Assembly (NCBI GenBank): GCA_017465055.1
Contig: JAFTWZ010000040.1
Span: 1-64,000, forward strand
Direction of reading: 5' to 3'
Length of the DNA stretch: 64,000 nt
Source: Alistipes sp.
Lineage (GTDB): Bacteria; Bacteroidota; Bacteroidia; Bacteroidales; Rikenellaceae
Shown: positions 50,398 through 59,156 of the stretch, in pieces
Layout of the letters: each line of letters begins with the position of its first letter
How positions within the stretch are numbered: position 1 is the stretch's first letter
Position numbers and translations under genes: made by a program
Notes under the pieces: generated by a model
Databases searched by the model: none
Told to the model about the DNA's origin: nothing
Seen by the model: the letters and a program-made list of their open reading frames with translations, nothing else

Positions 50398-51414
50398 TTA
50401 CTCAACTACAACAACATTCCAGTTGTGAATATCCTCTACACGGCCGTACTGAATACCCTGGAGGTGATCGTACATCTTCTTGCAAGTCTCGCCAACCTTC
50501 ATACCATAATCGTAGGTAACGTTGTTATCGAGGTCATACAATGCACCGATAGGAGAGATAACAGCAGCAGTACCGCAAGCACCAGCCTCCTCGAATGTAG
50601 CGAGCTCCTCAACTGGGATATCGCGCTCCTCAACTACGAGACCGAGGTCAGCAGCGATCTGACGAAGGCTCTTGTTGGTGATAGATGGAAGGATAGATGT
50701 CGACTTAGGAGTAACATACTTACCATCCTTAATACCGAAGAAGTTAGCAGCGCCAAACTCCTCAACCTTAGAGTGAGTAGCAGCATCGAGGTAGAGGACG
50801 TTAGAGAAGCCCTTCTGATGAGCCGACTCAAGTGACCAGATAGATGAAGCGTAGTTACCACCTACCTTAACATCACCTGTTCCACGTGGAGCAGCACGGT
50901 CCTGATCGCGCATAATGAGAGCCTTGATAGCTGTCATACCGCCCTTGAAGTATGGGCCTACAGGAGCACAGAAGATAATAAGGTCAGCCTCGTCAACAGC
51001 ACGAACACCGAGACAAGTCTTAGTGCCGAGAAGGGTAGGACGCAAGTAGAGCGAAGCACCAGTCTCATAGGGAGGAACAAAGTCGAGGTTGCGACGTACG
51101 CACTCCATACAGCCCTCAACAAACTGCTCAACAGTAGGAGCTGGCAAGCAGAGACGATTAGCAGAGTTAATCATACGCTTAGCGTTCTCGTCTGGACGGA
51201 ACAAACGTACCTTGCCATCAACACCGCGGAAAGCCTTAAGACCCTCGAAGATCTCCAAACCGTAGTGCAAGCAAGCTGCCGACATATGCATCTTGATGTA
51301 CTCGTCATCGGTTACCTCCATCTGGCTCCACTGGCCGTTAGCGTAGTGGTAACGAACATTGAAAGCGGTCTTGTAGTATGCAAAACCAAGCTCTCCCCAT
51401 TTAATGTTTTCCAT
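50398..51414 (-). CDS. ilvE: Branched-chain amino acid aminotransferase
   Basis: PLP-dependent, fold-type IV transaminase for the last step of leucine, isoleucine and valine synthesis. The 338-residue protein has LHYGLEIFEGLKAF (~res 49), LYLRPTLLGT, the PLP lysine in DVKVGGNYASS (~181) and LDAATHSKVEEFGAANFF (~207), matching the E-x-G-x-x-N family pattern. Gene end is marked by the bidirectional terminator. It contains the second parS-like site. Confidence 0.95.
   Translation of the reverse strand: MENIKWGELGFAYYKTAFNVRYHYANGQWSQMEVTDDEYIKMHMSAACLHYGLEIFEGLKAFRGVDGKVRLFRPDENAKRMINSANRLCLPAPTVEQFVEGCMECVRRNLDFVPPYETGASLYLRPTLLGTKTCLGVRAVDEADLIIFCAPVGPYFKGGMTAIKALIMRDQDRAAPRGTGDVKVGGNYASSIWSLESAHQKGFSNVLYLDAATHSKVEEFGAANFFGIKDGKYVTPKSTSILPSITNKSLRQIAADLGLVVEERDIPVEELATFEEAGACGTAAVISPIGALYDLDNNVTYDYGMKVGETCKKMYDHLQGIQYGRVEDIHNWNVVVVE
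50878..50893. promoter_or_regulatory. parS-like palindrome 2 within ilvE (possible ParB site)
   Basis: TGTTCCACGTGGAGCA matches TGTTCCACGTGGAACA at 15 of 16 positions. It lies in coding sequence at the conserved APRGTGDVKVGG region of ilvE, about 550 bp from the first site. No other 16-mer in the window with a CACGTG core comes close. Confidence 0.55.
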
Positions 51415-51499
51415 AGTAAAAGTTAAAGTTTTAATTGGTTGTATTTTTATATATTAGGTTGTCGTAAAAGGCTAACCCATTAATATTCAATTATTTAAA

Positions 51500-53542
51500 C
51501 TATCCAATCATCGCTCCAGACATAGTCTTATCCTCGGGCTGAACGAGGACTAAGCGGCCTAAAGCATCCTCGGCCATAAGAATCATACCGCGCGACTCTA
51601 TGCCCTTAATCTCACGTGGTGCAAGGTTGGCCAAAACCAATACCTGACGGCCTACGAGTGACTCAGGAGTGTAGTACTCGGCGATACCCGACACTATGGT
51701 TCGCTTGTCGATGCCTGTGTCGATGGTGAGCTTAAGGAGCTTCTTGGTCTTAGCTACCTTCTCGGCAGCAAGGATTGTCGATACGCGGATATCCATCTTC
51801 TGGAAGTCGTCGAACGAAACCTCCTCCTTCTGTGCCGTAACATTCTGTGCAGCCTCGGCCTCGAGCTTTGCGCGACGCGATGCCTCGAGCTTATCGAGCT
51901 GCTTCTGTATTACGTCATCCTCAATCTTCTCGAAGAGAAGCTCCGCCTGGCCAATAGTGTGACCTGCAGCTACAAGCTCCATAGAGCCAAGCTGCTCCCA
52001 GCCAAACTTATCGACTGCGAGCATCTTAAGCATCTTCTCGGCCGAGAATGGCATAAATGGCTCGATAGCTATGGCGGTATTAGCTGTAATCTGCAGCGCT
52101 ATGTTAAGGATGGTCTTTACGCGCTCTGGGTCTGTCTTAACCACCTTCCAGGGCTCGGTATCTGCAAGATACTTATTACCGATGCGCGAGTATGCCATAG
52201 CATCCTTAAGCGCCTCGCGGAAGTGGTAGTGCTCTATGTTACGCTCCAAAGAGGCTTTAATCTTCTGAAGCTCTTCGATTGTCGCCTCGTCATACTCGGT
52301 GAGAGCGCCACGCTCGGGCACCACGCCGTTGTAATACTTCTGTGTGAGCACCAGAGCACGATTTACGAAGTTGCCGAGCACGGCAACAAGCTCCGAGTTA
52401 TTACGCGACTGAAAATCCTTCCACGTAAAGTCGTTATCCTTGGTCTCGGGAGCATTGGCACACAATACGTAGCGCAACACATCCTCCTTGCCAGGGAACT
52501 CGTCGAGATACTCGTGGAGCCATACTGCCCAGTTCTGCGATGTCGATATCTTGTCGCCCTCGAGGTTCAGGAACTCATTTGCAGGCACATTCTCTGGGAG
52601 GATATAGTCGCCGTGAGCCTTGAGCATCGATGGGAATACGATGCAGTGGAATACGATGTTGTCCTTACCGATGAAGTGTACCATCTTGGTATCTTCCGAC
52701 TTCCAATACTTCTCCCAGTCGGGCGTAAGGTCCTTAGTAGCTGAGATATAGCCTATAGGAGCATCGAACCATACGTAGAGCACCTTACCCTCTGCACCCT
52801 CAACCGGAACGGGGATACCCCAATCCAAATCGCGGCTTACGGCACGTGGCTGCAGGCCGAGGTCGAGCCAGCTCTTACACTGACCATATACGTTCGACTT
52901 CCACTCCTTGTGACCCTCCAATATCCACTCGCGCAGGAACTGCTCATACTGATCCAAAGGCAGATACCAGTGCTTTGTCTCTCGCTTTACGGGCACAGCA
53001 CCCGACACAGCGCTACGAGGGTTTATCAGCTCGTTAGACGAGAGCGTCGAGCCACACTTCTCACACTGGTCGCCATAGGCCTTCTCGTTCTGACAGTGTG
53101 GACAGGTGCCGATGATATATCTATCGGCAAGGAATGTCTGTGCCTCCTCGTCGTAGAACTGCTCTGTGGTCTGCTCAATGAATTTACCCTCGTCGTATAG
53201 CTTGCGGAAGAACTCCGACGCAGTTACGCGGTGCGTGGGCGACGATGTACGCGAATATATGTCGAACGACATTCCGAGGCGTCGGAACGACTTCTCGATA
53301 ATCTCGTGGTAGCGGTCTACCACCTGCTGTGGTGTGATACCCTCCTTGCGTGCCTTGATGGTGATGGGCACTCCGTGCTCGTCGCTTCCGCATACCGAAA
53401 TTACGTCGTAGCCTTTAAGGCGAAGGTAACGTGTGTATATGTCCGAAGGCACGTATACGCCAGCCAAGTGACCTATGTGTACAGGGCCATTGGCATAGGG
53501 CAGTGCCGAGGTTATAAGATAACGCTTATACTCTTTGCTCAT
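51500..53542 (-). CDS. metG: Methionyl-tRNA synthetase
   Basis: Class I synthetase charging initiator and elongator tRNA-Met. The 680-residue protein has the HIGH motif in [14 protein letters not shown] (~res 15-28) and a zinc knuckle [19 protein letters not shown] (~145). The KMSKS-equivalent is KISTSQNW (~331), followed by the anticodon-binding helical domain. A C-terminal Trbp111-type tRNA-binding domain (from ~575, [18 protein letters not shown]) supports dimerisation. It has its own promoter at 53639-53669 and is 85 bp upstream of ilvE. Confidence 0.96.
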   Translation of the reverse strand: MSKEYKRYLITSALPYANGPVHIGHLAGVYVPSDIYTRYLRLKGYDVISVCGSDEHGVPITIKARKEGITPQQVVDRYHEIIEKSFRRLGMSFDIYSRTSSPTHRVTASEFFRKLYDEGKFIEQTTEQFYDEEAQTFLADRYIIGTCPHCQNEKAYGDQCEKCGSTLSSNELINPRSAVSGAVPVKRETKHWYLPLDQYEQFLREWILEGHKEWKSNVYGQCKSWLDLGLQPRAVSRDLDWGIPVPVEGAEGKVLYVWFDAPIGYISATKDLTPDWEKYWKSEDTKMVHFIGKDNIVFHCIVFPSMLKAHGDYILPENVPANEFLNLEGDKISTSQNWAVWLHEYLDEFPGKEDVLRYVLCANAPETKDNDFTWKDFQSRNNSELVAVLGNFVNRALVLTQKYYNGVVPERGALTEYDEATIEELQKIKASLERNIEHYHFREALKDAMAYSRIGNKYLADTEPWKVVKTDPERVKTILNIALQITANTAIAIEPFMPFSAEKMLKMLAVDKFGWEQLGSMELVAAGHTIGQAELLFEKIEDDVIQKQLDKLEASRRAKLEAEAAQNVTAQKEEVSFDDFQKMDIRVSTILAAEKVAKTKKLLKLTIDTGIDKRTIVSGIAEYYTPESLVGRQVLVLANLAPREIKGIESRGMILMAEDALGRLVLVQPEDKTMSGAMIG

Positions 53543-53638
53543 TTACTATATATATTACTCTTAAATAGAAACTATCTAAACCGTTGATGCTTCGCGCGTA
53601 AGCACACACTATGCTACGCCCCAGCGCATAATCCGTAA

Positions 53639-53669
53639 CAAAGGTAATAAAAATATATCAAACATTCAA
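53639..53669 (-). promoter_or_regulatory. Full promoter of metG
   Basis: On the minus strand a -33 TTG (53669-53667) and -7 TACCTTTG (53646-53639) are 20 bp apart. The leader to the ATG at 53542 would be about 90 nt. Confidence 0.7.
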
Positions 53670-53748
53670 TAATAACTCTTCGAAAAATTAGACGAAAATT
53701 AGCAATGAGAGGAACTAACGTAAGGGTAACATAAATTATAGTAGTGGG

Positions 53749-53946
53749 TTAGAAACTGTTTTGAATTTTATTGAAAGAGTTTGTTCGTTGCTGCAAAAGA
53801 TAGTTTCGGCTTCTTTGAGGCTATTTTCGGCAACTTTTCATTTGTGATAATTGGAAATAGTCCACTATTACCTGCATACCCAAATGAAAATTTACGCGAA
53901 ATTAGCTCTCAAATAATCTTGAAATAAAATTCAAACAGCTTCTTAA
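53749..53946 (+). repeat. ~200-bp element bounded by inverted repeats (MITE-like)
   Basis: The ends 53749-53780 and 53918-53946 are imperfect inverted copies of a ~29-bp sequence containing AATAAAATTCAAA. The left end is nearly identical to 40789-40818. The interior is AT-rich and has no open frame. It sits between the divergent metG and fba promoters. Confidence 0.55.
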
Positions 53947-53986
53947 TAATTTTTTAATTTTTTTATTATGTCATTATAATTTTTTA

Positions 53987-53994
53987 TATCTTTG
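53987..53994 (+). promoter_or_regulatory. -7 promoter element of fba
   Basis: TATCTTTG preceded by a very A/T-rich tract, 63 bp upstream of the fba ATG. The T-rich upstream sequence is consistent with a strong promoter. Confidence 0.7.
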
Positions 53995-54057
53995 CGAAGT
54001 ATTTGCATACTAACACTTAGTAGAAATATTTTCTAATAACTAAATATATATTGTAAT

Positions 54058-55056
54058 ATGATTAATTACAAGGATTTGGGTCTCGTAAATACTCGCGAGA
54101 TGTTCAAGAAGGCCGTAGCTGGCGGCTACGCTATTCCAGCGTTCAACTTCAACAATATGGAGCAGCTCCAGGCCATCATAATGGCTGCTGCAGAGACTAA
54201 GTCGCCCGTAATACTCCAGGTATCGAAGGGTGCACGTCAGTATGCCAACCAGACACTCCTACGCTATATGGCCGAGGGTGCTGTGGAGTATGCTAAGGAG
54301 CTCGGCTGGGAGAACCCACAAATCGTTCTTCACCTCGACCACGGCGACTCGTTCGAGACCTGCAAGAGCTGCATCGATATGGGCTTCTCGTCGGTTATGA
54401 TCGACGGCTCACACCTCCCTTACGAGGAGAACGTGGCTCTTACCAAGAAGGTAGTAGAGTATGCTCACCAGTTTGACGTTACCGTTGAGGGCGAGCTTGG
54501 CGTATTGGCAGGTGTCGAGGACGAGGTATCGGCCGAGGAGAGCCACTATACTAAGCCCGAGGAGGTTGTTGACTTCGTTACTAAGACTGGTTGCGACTCA
54601 CTGGCTATCTCAATCGGCACGTCACACGGTGCCTTTAAGTTCACCCCTGAGCAGTGTACTCTCGACCCCGAGACTGGTCGTCTTCTTCCTCCACCACTTG
54701 CCTTCGACGTGTTGGCAGCTATCGAGGAGCAGCTTCCAGGCTTCCCTATCGTGCTCCACGGCTCATCATCAGTGCCACAGGACGAGGTAGATACTATCAA
54801 TAAGTATGGTGGCGCGTTGAAGGCTGCCGTAGGTATCCCCGAGGAGCAGCTCCGCAAGGCATCGAAGAGCGCTGTTTGCAAGATTAACATCGACTCTGAC
54901 TCGCGCTTGGCTATGACCGCTGCCGTGCGCCAGGTATTTGCTGAGAAGCCTGCAGAGTTCGACCCACGTAAGTACTTGGGCCCAGCACGTGACAATATGA
55001 AGAAGCTCTATATCCACAAGATTAAGGAGGTTCTTGGCTCTGATAACAAGGCTTAA
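54058..55056 (+). CDS. fba: Fructose-1,6-bisphosphate aldolase, class II
   Basis: Zinc-dependent glycolytic/gluconeogenic aldolase. The 332-residue protein has AIPAFNFNNMEQLQAI at the N-terminus and the zinc and catalytic residues in HLDHGDSFETCKSCIDMGF (~res 93). SVMIDGSHLPYEENV, GELGVLAGVEDEVS (~146), IGTSHGAFKF and VLHGSSSVP (~237) follow. It is the only plus-strand gene right of mnmG in this part of the window. A near-perfect intrinsic terminator follows. Confidence 0.95.
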   Translation: MINYKDLGLVNTREMFKKAVAGGYAIPAFNFNNMEQLQAIIMAAAETKSPVILQVSKGARQYANQTLLRYMAEGAVEYAKELGWENPQIVLHLDHGDSFETCKSCIDMGFSSVMIDGSHLPYEENVALTKKVVEYAHQFDVTVEGELGVLAGVEDEVSAEESHYTKPEEVVDFVTKTGCDSLAISIGTSHGAFKFTPEQCTLDPETGRLLPPPLAFDVLAAIEEQLPGFPIVLHGSSSVPQDEVDTINKYGGALKAAVGIPEEQLRKASKSAVCKINIDSDSRLAMTAAVRQVFAEKPAEFDPRKYLGPARDNMKKLYIHKIKEVLGSDNKA

Positions 55057-55080
55057 TCCTCTATTTCGAGGTTAGAGTAT

Positions 55081-55113
55081 GAGGTTGACACTTCGCGGTG
55101 TCAACCTCTTTTT
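55081..55113 (+). terminator. Intrinsic terminator of fba
   Basis: GAGGTTGACAC and GTGTCAACCTC form a perfect 11-bp stem with loop TTCGCG, followed by five T. Confidence 0.92.
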
Positions 55114-55150
55114 ATTTACATTTATTGATGCGTTGCTTGCGCGTGAAAGA

Positions 55151-55475
55151 TTAAGGGTAGTTCGCGCCTAAAGGCGCTTAAGGGTAGTTCGCAGGCGGAG
55201 CCTGCTAAAGGGTAGCTCGCTCGCCTAAAGCGAGCTAAAGGGTAGTGAAGGGAGCAGGGAGGTTTGTGCGATTGTGACGTTGTCGCTGGCGCGTGAGTGG
55301 GTTACTATAAGTTACGATTGGTTACTATGACAGCAGGGGCGGTGCGTTAAACCGTTGTCGCTAACGCAAACTCTTTAAGCTCATTAAACTCTTTAGCACC
55401 GCAGGTGCGAACTACTCTTTAGCTCGCTTCAGCGAGCGAACTACCCTTCAGCTACCCTTCCGCTTTAGCGGTGGC
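55151..55475. repeat. Array of AAGGGTAGTTCGC units with variable palindromes
   Basis: On the left, three AAGGGTAG(T/C)TCGC units (from 55153, 55180 and 55208), plus a remnant near 55239, are each followed by a different self-complementary stem. These are GCGCC/GGCGC, GCAGGC/GCCTGC and AGCTCGCT/AGCGAGCT. On the right, inverted units carry GCACC/GGTGC and GCTCGCT/AGCGAGC. Between them are 10-bp-repeat derivatives (55298-55329) and sequence shared with 41.1 kb. The two sets face each other, so the whole block can fold into a large cruciform. No gene is evident. Confidence 0.75.
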
Positions 55476-55489
55476 CGTAAGGCCAAACA

Positions 55490-55619
55490 AATTTGTTGTC
55501 AAAAGTCGTGAGATGTGGTGCATCGCAAAAGAAGATCCCCTCGGGATAGTACTCGTAGTACAGCCCGAGGGGTCTTACTTTTGGGATGTGCCGCAGATTG
55601 CGGCTTTTCACAACAAATT
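55490..55619 (-). ncRNA. Nested stem-loop structure at the end of the ABC exporter gene
   Basis: Outer arms AATTTGTTGT (55490-55499) and ACAACAAATT (55610-55619) extend through AAAAG/CTTTT after one mismatch. Inside are CCCCTCGGG (55537-55545) paired with CCCGAGGGG (55564-55572) around GTACT/AGTAC, and a separate CCGCA/TGCGG hairpin near 55591-55603. The structure begins within the stop codon of the ABC gene. It could be a 3' UTR structure or terminator, or a small mobile element that supplied the stop. Confidence 0.55.
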
Positions 55620-57456
55620 ACGTGAAGGATTGCATCTCAATAAGATGAGCATAAATTCCACCCTTGTCCAAAAGCTCCTGATGAGTGCCCTGCTCAGCAA
55701 TGCGACCCTGGTCGATGACATATATGCAGTCGGCATTATATATTGTGCTGAGGCGGTGGGCTATGACTATTGAGGTACGACCCTTAAGTAGGTTAGTAAG
55801 TGCCTCCTGAACGAGCTTCTCACTCTCGGTATCGAGGGCCGAGGTAGCCTCGTCGAGAATGAGAATCTCAGGGTTCTTAAGCACGGCGCGCGCGATGCTT
55901 AGGCGCTGACGCTGGCCTCCCGATAGCTTTGTACCTCGGTCACCAATATTTGTGTTGTAGCCCTCGGGACTCTCCATTATAAAGCTATGGGCGTTTGCAA
56001 CCTTACAAGCGGCCACCACCTCGTCGTGAGAGGCTGTGGGACGACCCATAAGTATGTTACCCTCAATGGTATCGTTAAAGAGCACTGTCTCCTGCGATAC
56101 TATACTCATCTTGCCACGCAGCGACTCCTGTGTATACTCGTTGATGGGCACACCATCGATAACCACCTGGCCACTAGTCACATCGTAGAAGCGTGGTACA
56201 AGCTCACTAAGTGTAGACTTACCACCTCCCGACGAGCCTACTAAGGCGATAGTCTCGCCCTTGCGTATGGTGAGCGATACGCCGCCTATAACCTCTCTCG
56301 AGCCGTCGTACGAGAAGCGCACATCACGAAGCTCGATAGACTTTTTAAGACCCTCGAACTGGCGTGCTGAGGGCGAATCTTGAATCTCGCTCTCGGCATC
56401 GAGAAGTGAGAATATACGCTCGCCAGCAGCAACACCCTGGTTGATATTAGCAAACTGGTCGATAAACGAGCGTAGAGGGCGTGTTATCTGCGAGAAGGCG
56501 GCGATAAAGGCTATAAATCCTGCTCCTGTGACCATACCCTCGCTTACGAGCGTACCGCCAAAGACAAGGATAACGGCTACGGCTGTGATACCTAAAAACT
56601 CACTCATAGGCGAAGCGAGCTGCTGGCGGCGTGCCATAGATATAAGCAGGCGCGACATATCGGCATTTATACGCTTGAACTTATCGACAATAAATCCTGC
56701 GGCGTTGTAGCCCTTGACAATCTTCATTCCCGAGAGCGACTCCTCGAGCACCGAGACAAGGTCACCCATACGCTCCTGGCCACGCTTAGCAGGGTGGCGC
56801 AGGCGCTTGACGATACCGCCGATGATAATACCTACGATAGGTAGGAATATTACAGCAAAGAGCGACAGCTGCCACGAGATACCTATCATAAGCACCAAGT
56901 AGCCGATGATAAGGAATGGGTCGCGGAAGGCTACCTGTAAGGTATTGGTTATGCAGTACTGCACTACCATAACATCCTGCGTAATCTTCGACATTATATC
57001 TCCCTTGCGCTGGTCGCTAAAGAAGCCTACGTTCATATCCAAGACGTGCCTAAATATCTCATCACGCATACGCTGCAGCGTGTTTACCCTCAGCGTCTCT
57101 ACGGTCATAGCCGCAGCATAGCGGAAGAGGTTACTCAGAAGGTTCATAGCTATAGTCACACCTCCGAGCAGTCCCAAGAACTTAATTTGCTGGAAATCAG
57201 CACCGAAGAATATTGTGTAGAAGTAGGATAGTATAGCATTGAAACCCTCGGCATCGAACTGCAGCGCTGGAAACGTGTATACGGGGACAAACTCGAAGCT
57301 CGAGTTTGCCGAGAACATAGCATCGAGGATGGGAATAATCATTGCGTAGTTAAAGGTGTTGAACACCGCGTGTAACGCCGCAAAGAAGAAGTATGGTATT
57401 GTGTATCGGCTCAGGGGCTTGGCAAAGCTCAAAAGCCTAAAATAGGTCTTTATCAT
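55618..57456 (-). CDS. ABC exporter, fused permease and ATPase (MsbA-like)
   Basis: A 612-residue inner-membrane half-transporter. About six membrane helices occupy res ~15-330. The ATPase domain (~350-612) has Walker A GSSGGGKST (~404), Q-loop SIVSQETVLFND, signature LSGGQRQRLSIARA (~512), Walker B EILILDEATSALD and H-loop IVIAHRLSTI. All are intact, so it should hydrolyse ATP as a homodimer. Lipid A flippase MsbA and multidrug exporters share this layout; the substrate cannot be distinguished here. It is 60 bp downstream of nrnA and may be co-transcribed. Confidence 0.93.
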   Translation of the reverse strand: MIKTYFRLLSFAKPLSRYTIPYFFFAALHAVFNTFNYAMIIPILDAMFSANSSFEFVPVYTFPALQFDAEGFNAILSYFYTIFFGADFQQIKFLGLLGGVTIAMNLLSNLFRYAAAMTVETLRVNTLQRMRDEIFRHVLDMNVGFFSDQRKGDIMSKITQDVMVVQYCITNTLQVAFRDPFLIIGYLVLMIGISWQLSLFAVIFLPIVGIIIGGIVKRLRHPAKRGQERMGDLVSVLEESLSGMKIVKGYNAAGFIVDKFKRINADMSRLLISMARRQQLASPMSEFLGITAVAVILVFGGTLVSEGMVTGAGFIAFIAAFSQITRPLRSFIDQFANINQGVAAGERIFSLLDAESEIQDSPSARQFEGLKKSIELRDVRFSYDGSREVIGGVSLTIRKGETIALVGSSGGGKSTLSELVPRFYDVTSGQVVIDGVPINEYTQESLRGKMSIVSQETVLFNDTIEGNILMGRPTASHDEVVAACKVANAHSFIMESPEGYNTNIGDRGTKLSGGQRQRLSIARAVLKNPEILILDEATSALDTESEKLVQEALTNLLKGRTSIVIAHRLSTIYNADCIYVIDQGRIAEQGTHQELLDKGGIYAHLIEMQSFT

Positions 57457-57516
57457 CTCTCGGAGTATTACAGAGTACTTGCCATTATATTACACTCTTT
57501 TTTACAAGCCACATAT

Positions 57517-58545
57517 CTATCCGAGCATACCCTCAGCGGCATACTCCTTAATACACTTCTCGTAGAACTTCAAGGTCTCGGGCATCGACATAAACGACTT
57601 GCCTCCTGCAGCATTCTTATGTCCTCCACCGTGGAAGTATCGCTGGGCGAAGACATTTACGTCTATATCGCCACGCGAGCGCAGCGATACACGTATAAAG
57701 TCGCTATGCTCGGTAAACATCGCCGACATCTTCATCTTCTTAATCGTGAGGGGATAGTTTACAAAACCCTCGGAGTCACCCTGCTGGAACCAGAAGCGCT
57801 TCATCTCGTCGGCCGTGATAGACATATGTGCTACGGTGCCGTTGTGGAAGATCTTCATCTTACGATTTATGACATAGCCAAAGAGACGAGCACGACCCTC
57901 GCTAAATGAGTTATACACGAAGTTATGTATATCGGGGATAGATATTCCTGTAGCGGCAAGGAGTGATACTACGCGGAAGACATCGGGCGTAACGGAAGAG
58001 AAGGCGAAGTTACCCGTGTCGGTCATCATACCCACGAATAGATTCTCGGCCATAGTACGAGATATCGCCTCGCTGCCGTACATACGCTCGACAAGCAGTG
58101 CTACGAGGTAGCAGGTGCTCGAAGCCTCGGAGTAGGAGATCATAATATCGAAATCCTCAACAGGGTTGAGGTGGTGGTCTATGAGCACACGACGGGCACG
58201 CTGGTTCTCGTCAATAAGGTCGCTCAGACCCTCCAAGCGCGACATAGTGTGGAAGTCGAGGCAGAAGATAATGTCGGCACTACGCACAGCCTCCGCAGCA
58301 CGTCCCTCAGTGTCGTTCTTATAGTTTATTATGCTCTGACAGTTGGGCATAAAGTCGAGGTAGTAGGGATATTTATTGGGCACGATGCAATCGACCCTAT
58401 GTCCCTGCTTACGTAGAATCTCGGCCCAAGCCAGTGATGAACCTATAGCGTCACCATCGGGATTAGTGTGTGATAGTATCACTATCCTCTGAGGAGTTTG
58501 AAGAAGGTTGCTGAGCTCCTCTATTTTATCATTTCCTATATGCAT
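57517..58545 (-). CDS. nrnA: Bifunctional oligoribonuclease/PAP phosphatase (DHH family)
   Basis: Degrades nanoRNAs (2-5 nt) and dephosphorylates 3'-phosphoadenosine 5'-phosphate. The 342-residue protein has the DHH-superfamily motifs SHTNPDGDAIGSSLA (~res 24), CLDFHTMSRLEG (~94) and the DHH motif in LIDHHLNPVED (~121). The DHHA1 domain ends with GGGHKNAAGGKS (~304). Bacteroidota usually lack Orn, so this is probably the main nanoRNase (inference). Its promoter is at 58574-58581. Confidence 0.93.
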   Translation of the reverse strand: MHIGNDKIEELSNLLQTPQRIVILSHTNPDGDAIGSSLAWAEILRKQGHRVDCIVPNKYPYYLDFMPNCQSIINYKNDTEGRAAEAVRSADIIFCLDFHTMSRLEGLSDLIDENQRARRVLIDHHLNPVEDFDIMISYSEASSTCYLVALLVERMYGSEAISRTMAENLFVGMMTDTGNFAFSSVTPDVFRVVSLLAATGISIPDIHNFVYNSFSEGRARLFGYVINRKMKIFHNGTVAHMSITADEMKRFWFQQGDSEGFVNYPLTIKKMKMSAMFTEHSDFIRVSLRSRGDIDVNVFAQRYFHGGGHKNAAGGKSFMSMPETLKFYEKCIKEYAAEGMLG

Positions 58546-58573
58546 AATTCAAGGTGTTATGCCTAAAACCTTG

Positions 58574-58581
58574 CAAATATA
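58574..58581 (-). promoter_or_regulatory. -7 promoter element of nrnA
   Basis: CAAATATA on the plus strand is TATATTTG on the minus strand, 29 bp upstream of the nrnA ATG. Confidence 0.55.
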
Positions 58582-58739
58582 CTAATATTTGGCGTAACTT
58601 CCTAATAATGCCTGTATTTTACACCTTATGTAATAAGGTAGAGAGCGTAGTGTGGATATTTGCGTTACTTTTTTCGACCTTTAAGAGAGTTTAGTCTGGG
58701 GCCTATCCAAAAGAGTTTGCGCACCCCAAGCCAAAATTG

Positions 58740-59156
58740 TGAACAAGTGTTTTTTATTTTTTTATACTTTATTTTAATAATAAAAATTAAATAAGAATAA
58801 TAATAGCTGTTGAGAGTGTTGATAACTTTCGAGGCAAAACTTTATCAACACTTTTTTATTTTGTTTTTTCCTTTTTTATTTTTATAAATCATTAAAAAAT
58901 AATAAGATACAAAAAATATTAACAAGTGTTAATTACTATTATTAACATATTAACTTGTTATTATCTTTTAATTTGTTTGTTGATAATGTATAAAAATAGT
59001 GAAAAATATTGTTGAGATAAAATATACTCTTTTTATTTGGAAAAAAGAGACGGCCGTATATACAACGGCCGCCCCCAATAAAGCAAATTTATTTTTCAAT
59101 ATTTTACGAAAACTTATCAACCTACTTTTTAACACTCTGTTGGCAATTTATCAACA
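58740..59156. other. AT-rich region with clustered DnaA-box-like nonamers
   Basis: Five TTATCAAC(A/C) nonamers lie within 340 bp: 58817-58825 (minus), 58842-58850 (plus), 58978-58986 (minus), 59114-59122 (plus, ending C) and 59148-59156 (plus, inside the end of mrp). They differ from the canonical TTATCCACA box at one position (the last-C copy at two). The first two form an 11-bp inverted repeat. The intervening sequence is almost pure A/T and non-coding. This could be a replication origin or DnaA-titration site. The neighbouring genes run toward it rather than away. Confidence 0.35.
59041..59071 (-). terminator. Intrinsic terminator of mrp
   Basis: Read on the minus strand, CGGCCGT and ACGGCCG form a 7-bp GC-rich stem with a 7-nt loop, followed by TCTCTTTTTT. 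It lies about 58 bp after the mrp stop. Confidence 0.85.

Noticed and set aside
55471-55773. 100-codon plus-strand frame
   Set aside because: It runs through the nested hairpin and then antisense into the ABC exporter ATPase domain.
58591-58620. Possible dif site (ACTTCCTAATAATG...)
   Set aside because: The left part resembles the B. subtilis dif arm, but the right arm does not match a XerD site; too weak to report as a feature.
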